From Oncomelania hupensis (lineage: Eukaryota; Mollusca; Gastropoda; Littorinimorpha; Pomatiopsidae): a DNA stretch of 64,000 bases. The stretch lies in assembly GCA_036898135.1 (NCBI GenBank), contig CM072519.1, positions 68,412,840-68,476,839 of the forward strand, read 5' to 3'. The notes under the pieces are model-generated. The model did no database searches. It saw only the letters and a list, made by a program, of their open reading frames with translations, and was not told the DNA's origin. Positions 55,691 to 64,000 of this stretch are shown in pieces. Numbering within the stretch: position 1 is the stretch's first letter; every line of letters starts with the position of its first letter. Both the position numbers and the translations under genes were made by a program.

Positions 55691-56117
55691 GCCTGAGCTT
55701 TGATAATTCAGTATGCCTGTGTGATGAAACTTAGTCATAGAGGATTAAAAACAAGATGCTGTCACTTATCTCTTCTCCCATTTCTATCTGTCTGTGTTGT
55801 AACCTACGATTGTCTCCTGTGATAAAACTCGTGTCTCTGGGTAAGCTTACAGGAACATACATGTAAACAATGTGTACACACACCTGTAGAAAGGAATGAC
55901 GACGCCTAACAACTGTTAGTACACACAGAGGCCTGACTAGATATTGGATTTAAAATTTTGTATTTACGTTTTTTGATTTTATTCGTCACCCATGCGGGTA
56001 AAATTTAGGGTTGCCTTTTCACCGAAAGCCTTAGCAGCCACAAGAACAGCACCACCCAGGACAAGGGATGGAGTAAATATAGGACCTATAGTGCATGATA
56101 GGTGTTTTGATGTTTTA
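55691..56117. other. Intergenic sequence, nothing recognised
   Basis: No signature seen on either strand. Confidence 0.35.
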
Positions 56118-56516
56118 AGCGCTCACCCGTCTAGGACATGAGCATCAGGATCTTTCAAGTCCGTGCTATGGAATGCACGTGTGTATAGACCAGGCCTCCG
56201 TTTGTACTCGTTTTTTTTTAGAATTCTTACAAACCCAACAAACGCACATGCATCACTCAAACAATCATGTGGTGTAAAGGCAGGGACATCGTTATTACAA
56301 AAAAACGGAAAGGAAATCCAATGTGTTTTTTGAAAGTTTTGATGGATTGCATCCCATATATCATTACAGAAGGGAACAGGGGAACAAGGAAAAATCTCTG
56401 GGTGACCTGAACAGTCTCGTACTTTAGTCACAGCAAGCTCGCCTCCTGCCAGGTTCGAACCCCTGACCTATTGGCATAGGAAACGAGAGCCTAACCAACG
56501 CGCTGCTAGACCATCT
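56118..56516 (-). mobile_element. SINE-X fragment next to a family-1 SINE
   Basis: 56118-56205 matches the CACCCGTCTAGGACATGAGC segment of SINE-X. 56225-56516 matches family 1 on the minus strand, with a tRNA-like head (B box AGGTTCGAAC-type) at 56516-56440. Both are diverged. Confidence 0.75.
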
Positions 56517-56714
56517 CATTTAATCAAATTCAGACTCAGGCCTTTTATTGTCCATGAAACATCACATAAATTATATTTGTTGTTTGGTCGGGAAAAAAAA
56601 TTTCGGATTTTTATTTGTTTATACTATAAGATACATAAGCCTATATATATTTTTTTAAATTATTATTTTGTATAATAAGACGCACAGGCTTAAATATTTT
56701 TATTTTGTACAATA

Positions 56715-56848
<134 letters not shown>

Positions 56849-56930
56849 CTTTACAAAAATCTGTATTGCCAAGTTAACATACACAAAGAATACCCTTGGG
56901 TTAATGCTGCAGCACAATGAAAGATAAAAC

Positions 56931-57007
56931 CAATATACAACTCGACAACACAAACACACGAGATAAGAATCTTATCTCTTGTGTTTGTGTTGTCGAGTTG
57001 TATATTG
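56931..57007. repeat. Near-perfect 77-bp palindrome
   Basis: 38-bp arms meet at a single central base (56969) and differ at one position (56959/56979). The left arm begins CAATATACAACTCGACAACA. Confidence 0.95.
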
Positions 57008-57164
57008 ATTTAAGAAGATGAACTCAGGCCTATATGCCTCTATTATTAATGTTGTAGGCTACAACTAATTAAGTCTGCATCACGTTGTACACCGTAGTGA
57101 CCAGTCAACAGCTTGTGCTCAAGAATTTGAAAACCAAACTTGAAAGCTGTATCAGTAAACCTAG

Positions 57165-57255
57165 GTAGGTAGATTAACGTCCCCGGACACAATGCGTATT
57201 ATAGGGGACAATCTGTACTTTCGCATAACTATATATGATACAGGCACTCCCGAGC
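57165..57255. repeat. Copy of the short dispersed repeat seen at 49851
   Basis: GTAGATTAACGTCCCCGGAC and TATAGGGGACAATCTGTACT. Confidence 0.55.
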
Positions 57256-57496
57256 TTCACGTAGGCCATTGCATGTTACTGGACCGAGTCACCCGTATAT
57301 ACACTGCGTAGCAGAGACTCTCCAAGGCCTACGTTTGCCTCATGATTGAAGAGGCGGACTCAAGCCTCGTCGAGGTTCAGCTATGCAGTGTGATACATTG
57401 TTTTTACGTTGTTTACTTGTACACACCGAGATGAGTTGCATAGCTTGAATTAGTTGAGTTTAGACCGTGGTATCGTAATAACACATGTATATGATT

Positions 57497-57562
57497 AGTC
57501 AAGTCAAGTCAGGTCAAGTTAGGTCAAGGTAGGTCAAGTTAGGTTAAGTCAGGTCAAGTCAA
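57497..57562. repeat. AGGTCAAGTT-type minisatellite
   Basis: Variants of (A/T)GGTCAAGT(C/T) recur about seven times. Confidence 0.85.
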
Positions 57563-57754
57563 CGATTCTTTATTTCCCACAATGAAGAATTCATAATTTA
57601 TTGTTGCAACACTCATTGTGAAGTGCGTGGTCTTGGGGCCCACTAAGAAGTAGACAGGCAAACATTCAGATTGATAGACTGACAGACCGAGATACAGACA
57701 GAAATACAGACAGGTAAATAGACAGACAAACTGAGAGACACAGAGAGCTAGACA

Positions 57755-58416
57755 TTACATTACATTACATTACATGATTGTTGCTTTAGGTCCAGCGGAC
57801 TCTTCCGAGCCAAATCAGGACCGCACAACCCCTGATCCGCATAAAAGATCTGCTGAAACAACCATAGTGGTAAAACTGAAAGCTCTCCACCAGCCAGTCA
57901 CTTTACAATAAAGACATCCCATGCAGGGGACGCTGAGGCCGCACTCCAATTTATCGAACCCCCATTTACAAAAACAAAATAGAATACAAACATCATTACA
58001 AATTATCAACAAAACACATACATATAAAATGCCTACATTGCTAAATAATAACATCATAGGAAGCCCTAGTGACCACCTGGCAGAAAGCATCCAATATTCC
58101 CAAGCTGATCCAACAGACCTCACACACAAACAAGGAGTCTTGTCCCGAAAGAGTTTTCAAGAAAAAAAGGTAGGTGACTGGTCTAACGAAGAAGAAGATA
58201 GTATAACAGATTGATAGAACAGAGCAGGAATGAGAAAGAGCAAATGAGAAAGACAGCGACAGTTAGAATTTAATGCACTAAATTTCCATGTTATGTTTAT
58301 CAGTTTATAGTCCCCTCTCTTCCCGTAAGGATTTTCAGAGAGGAGACTTCTGATACTAAATTTCCAGAAAGTGGGGATACTATTTATACTGAAACCCCCG
58401 GCACCCCAACGGGGGT
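57755..58416 (-). mobile_element. Non-autonomous retroposon N, complete copy with nested LINE end
   Basis: Flanked by AGAGAGCTAGACA (13 bp) at 57742-57754 and 58417-58429. On the minus strand it runs from CCCCGTTGGGGTGCC to a TACAT-type tail. Removing the 67-bp insertion and its duplication leaves about 584 bp. Confidence 0.9.
58289..58355 (-). mobile_element. 67-bp CR1/L2-like LINE 3' end inserted in retroposon N
   Basis: Matches the 3' terminus at 4587-4641 (GAAGTCTCCTCTCTGAAAAT, AGAGGGGACTATAAACTG). Flanked by CTAAATTTCCA (11 bp) at 58278-58288 and 58356-58366. Confidence 0.9.
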
Positions 58417-58568
58417 AGAGAGCTAGACACAAAGAAAGACAAACGTTTATATATATAGACAGAGATACAGACAAAGATTGGAATACACAGCTAGATAGAC
58501 ACACATTAAGACATACATATAGACAGAGGTACAGGCAGAAAGATAGATAGACACACGTTCACACATAT

Positions 58569-61072
<2,504 letters not shown>

Positions 61073-61132
<60 letters not shown>
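61073..61132. repeat. GA microsatellite
   Basis: About 29 GA units. Confidence 0.96.
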
Positions 61133-61135
<3 letters not shown>

Positions 61136-61549
61136 CGTGTCGTGACTTAACACATCAATGCCGAAGGAGGTTGGACGTTGAGGAATGCAACTTAGGCAGG
61201 TTAACTCACAACCTCCAGTTTAACACTTTACGTACCGCCAAGAAGAATCTCACAACGTTATAGATTTAACCCATTTCCGACCAGGTTTTTGTTTGCCTGC
61301 TGCCAGTGACAATTTACAAACGTCTTGCCCTTATCCAATGCCAGTTTTGGACTCAGAAAAATACGTCACATTTTTTTAAAATCTAACTGCACCTTGAGGA
61401 AAAAGCATGTATAAATTATACACTTTGTTGTTGTTGTTGTTGTTGTTGTTGTTTTGTAGTTGTTGTTAATTTCTTCTATTAATAAGCTAAACTATATCCA
61501 ACAGCAAGAATTTTGATTTGCGAAATCAGTGATTGTGTAGACAGAACAT

Positions 61550-61730
61550 GGAAACCGATGGTTTTCTCCGGATACTCCGGTTTCCTCACTCCTTTCGGTA
61601 ATGGTATTGGGTGCAGACAATCTAAAAAAATTTTTAATAAAAAATTATTTCTCTTCCGCCATCTGTAATAGCGAACCCTTCAGATCGCCGCTCTTTGAAT
61701 TCGAGTGAAGAAAAAGCACGTGATAGCATG

Positions 61731-61780
<50 letters not shown>
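61550..61780 (+). mobile_element. 5'-truncated family-1 SINE with ATT tail
   Basis: Lacks the tRNA head and begins near GGTTTTCTCCGGATACTCCG. It contains CAGATCGCCGCTCTTTGAAT and ends in ATT repeats at 61734-61780. The tail resumes after the pogo-like element at 62584. Confidence 0.82.
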
Positions 61781-61781
<1 letters not shown>

Positions 61782-62583
61782 AGTAAAACCTCCGTTTTAC
61801 GACCTTTAAATTGCCATTAAAATGAGGTCTTAAATTAGAGGGGTCTTAAAAAGGAGGTAGGACATTTTCGAAAAAGACATTTAGAAAATTAATGAAGTAA
61901 AATAAATATATGTACAAAAAGTACAAATACCATTAAGTATAGGGTACATCTACCATCTTCCAGAAATATAGTTTAAACTTAGCCTCACAACCAATACAGT
62001 TAATATTTTCCTGTTTCTCATTATTTACAAAATAAAAAATCAATGTTGGTATAATAGTTGTTTAAAGGTGTATGTAAGTGCTGATTGCATGTTTGGAGTT
62101 ATAACTATTTATAAGATAACCCCATTAATATTGTTGTAATTATTTTTATTCAATCATTGAATTTTTTTGGGAAAGAAAGCGGTTATTTCTGTTTGTTGGC
62201 ATGATCCCTCCCACCCGTGCATGTTCCCTTAGTATGTCACTTTGAACGCCAGACTTGGTGTCGGCAAGATCTGATAGGCCCCTGCTCATGGCAAATCTGG
62301 TCAGCTCCTTAGAGTATTTCAAGCTGCTTTAATGGATCGTCTGCTGTTAAAAGTTGTACACGAAACTGTTTTCTTCAAGCGCACAAATATAGTGTTGCTT
62401 TGGAATCTGAATTTTTCAGATGCTATGTCGTAAAATTTAATTATTTGAAGGTCGCAAGTCGCGTTTTATAGGTAGTCGTTTAAGAGAGGTCGTTTATATA
62501 GTACAAAGCATCGGTGAATTTTTTTCCGGTCGTATGTTGGAGGGAGTCGTTTAAGAGAGGGTCTCAAAACGGAGGTTTTACTG
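61781..62583. mobile_element. Pogo/Tigger-like non-autonomous element inside a SINE tail
   Basis: Ends CAGTAAAACCTCCGTTTT / AAAACGGAGGTTTTACTG, flanked by TA (61779-61780, 62584-62585). Subterminal repeats GTCGTTTAAGAGAGG match the design of 19307-20094. No transposase frame is visible. Confidence 0.85.
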
Positions 62584-62675
62584 TATTATTATTATTATTA
62601 GTATTAGTATTAGTATTAGTATTAGTATTAGTATTAGTAGTAGTATTATTACCGACTTTTTGTTGTTGATTTTTG

Positions 62676-62962
62676 ACAGTTTATTGTCCCTTTTTATCGG
62701 GATATTCTGGGACGTCTCACCTGGGGAAGTCATAGTCGCAGCCTGTGGCTCACCCAAACCCAACCTACCTAAAATGTTAGTGGTGTTTTATTTCTATTTA
62801 TTAATTAATTTTAATTTTCCTGGGGGAGCAAACCGGACTACCAGAGAAAACCCCCGAAACGTTGCCCGAGTCGAAAGTAAATAATATTTAGAGAAACATA
62901 AGGCCCACCTTTCAGGCGCCATTGATTTCTAGCGGGTTGACAAGGCAAGTTAGTCCCGCTTT
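62676..62962 (-). mobile_element. tRNA-derived SINE, family 2, minus copy
   Basis: Minus strand: head near 62962 (GCGGGACTAACTTGCCTTG), TTTCGACTCGGGCAACGTTT, a GGTAGTCCGGTTTGCTCCC block, GGTTTGGGTGAGCCACAGGC, and the 3' end AAAAAGGGACAATAAACTG. Colinear with 28617-29117. Confidence 0.8.
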
Positions 62963-63470
62963 TGACCACGCAGCGCCAACGCTCGCCTAGGTATATTTTA
63001 AAACATCTCTTAGGAATTTTAAAACATTTATATAAATATGATCTTGATTACGATTATTCTTTTTATCACTTTGTAACTACTGGTGTCATCCACATCTTCT
63101 ATTTGTTTGGAATAAGTGCAGGTTACACAAATAAACCCTGCAAGACCCCTACCTCATATCTGCTTGGAGGCTTTGGATTGAGGTACGTCCGGAGAAACAG
63201 ACCCTGCCACCCCTTCCTCCCCAAATTCCTCCCCTCCTCAAACTCCTCCACTCCCCAAACTTCAGGAAATCTGAAAACTCTTAAAATGTGTAGGGAAAAA
63301 AAGGCATTTTATGGAATGCTGGATGAACACGTAGTTAAGAAGGAAGTATAACTGAGTGGTGACAATGAAGATTGCTCGCCAACGTTGACAGTGTCGTACC
63401 GCCTTTAAGTTTTTGAAGGTTAGGCGATTGTTTATCTGGAATATTTTCCTCCGCGCTATATTGAGGATAC
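62963..63470. other. Intergenic sequence, nothing recognised
   Basis: The open frame at 62962-63351 has no domain or codon pattern that I recognise and is partly C-rich low complexity. Confidence 0.35.
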
Positions 63471-63505
63471 AGGCGCTTGTATCTGGACACGCGAGCGCCT
63501 ATGCC
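63471..63505. repeat. Half copy of the hairpin element at 51714
   Basis: AGGCGCTTGTATCTGGACAC then GCGAGCGCCTATGCC matches the left arm and loop start; the right arm is absent. Confidence 0.85.
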
Positions 63506-63639
63506 TATTTAGGATATCAAAGAAGGGAGACGCCAAAATTATGATATTGATTACAGTAAAACAAAAACGGATGAGAACACAAACTTATTAATTATTGAAG
63601 TAAAAGAACATTTAGACACTCGTTACTCAAATTATGCAC

Positions 63640-64000
63640 ATACACACACAAAATTACAGATGGGTCTGTGATAGAGACATAGGGTGTTAGATCACGATTT
63701 GTTATACCTAGTTTAAATATTAAAAAGTCATATTATTTAGGAAAAGGATGTTCTACATTTACAGCTAAGTTATATGCAATTATGATGGCACTGAACGACG
63801 TAATCAATGTTCCATTCGAGATTTTTGGTATTTTTATTTGTGTTGATTGAAAAGCGGTTCTTTATGCAATAAAAGACTGGAACTGCAAGGTTAGAAATGA
63901 GTTTTTATATGAAATAAAACATTTCATTCATTGTATTATTTTAAGAGGAATATGTTTAGACTTTTGCTGGGTCCCATCACACAGCGGAATTTATTGGAAT
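63640..64000 (+). pseudogene. Degenerate LINE RNase H domain, cut by the window edge
   Basis: One frame reads ITDGSV (first catalytic Asp), a TAG stop, then FTAKLYAIMMAL (family Glu replaced by Lys), ICVD followed by a TGA stop then KAVLYAI (second Asp), and CWVPSHSGIYWN. The order and spacing fit the RNase H domain of I/Jockey-type non-LTR elements. It is inactive because of the stops and the lost Glu. Confidence 0.82.

Noticed and set aside
62962..63351. 129-aa ORF as a gene
   Set aside because: C-rich low complexity in its second half and no recognisable domain.

Overview
The window is animal nuclear DNA. It has long introns with canonical GT..AG boundaries, about 2% coding sequence, many microsatellites, and a dense load of LINEs, SINEs and cut-and-paste transposons. 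The repeat types (RTE-like LINEs with GGATA tails, tRNA- and 5S-derived SINEs with ATT tails) and the protein sequences suggest an invertebrate, most likely a lophotrochozoan and probably a gastropod mollusc. That placement is inference; I could not search a database.

Three conserved single-copy genes can be assembled exon by exon, each with phase-consistent junctions. CHTF8 lies on the minus strand (ATG at 5151, stop at 707, 3 coding exons, 125 aa) and encodes the small Ctf8 subunit of the CTF18-RFC PCNA loader. PSMG2 lies on the plus strand (ATG at 5425, stop at 14242, 7 coding exons, 285 aa excluding the stop codon) and encodes proteasome assembly chaperone 2. The two start codons are 273 bp apart and divergent, so they probably share a bidirectional promoter. 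BANP lies on the plus strand (ATG at 18836, stop at 40229, 10 coding exons, 428 aa) and encodes a BEN-domain DNA-binding protein. No protein-coding host gene was recognised from about 40.3 kb to the end.

Mobile elements fill most of the remainder. CHTF8 intron 1 holds a CR1/L2-like LINE split by a Tc1-like transposon. PSMG2 introns hold a cluster of short GTCCA-type motifs, a 363-bp x3 tandem array, two SINEs and a hAT-like element. BANP introns hold RTE-like LINE fragments (one with a twin-priming inversion), a pogo/Tigger-like deletion derivative, and six further hAT-like elements. In intron 5 a 576-609 bp non-autonomous retroposon family is nested with a SINE, a hAT-like element and a 2.1-kb solo LTR. 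The last 20 kb is intergenic: more copies of the same families, satellites, an interstitial telomeric tract, palindromes, and the start of a LINE RNase H domain at the right edge.

The most striking pattern is a set of eight elements (seven full elements plus one 176-bp MITE) with diverse terminal inverted repeats starting CA(G/T). Every one is flanked by an exact 6-bp target-site duplication. Several have a short acidic/basic first coding exon, and one keeps a hAT-type C-terminal transposase motif. They look like one radiating group of hAT-like transposons with 6-bp rather than 8-bp duplications.
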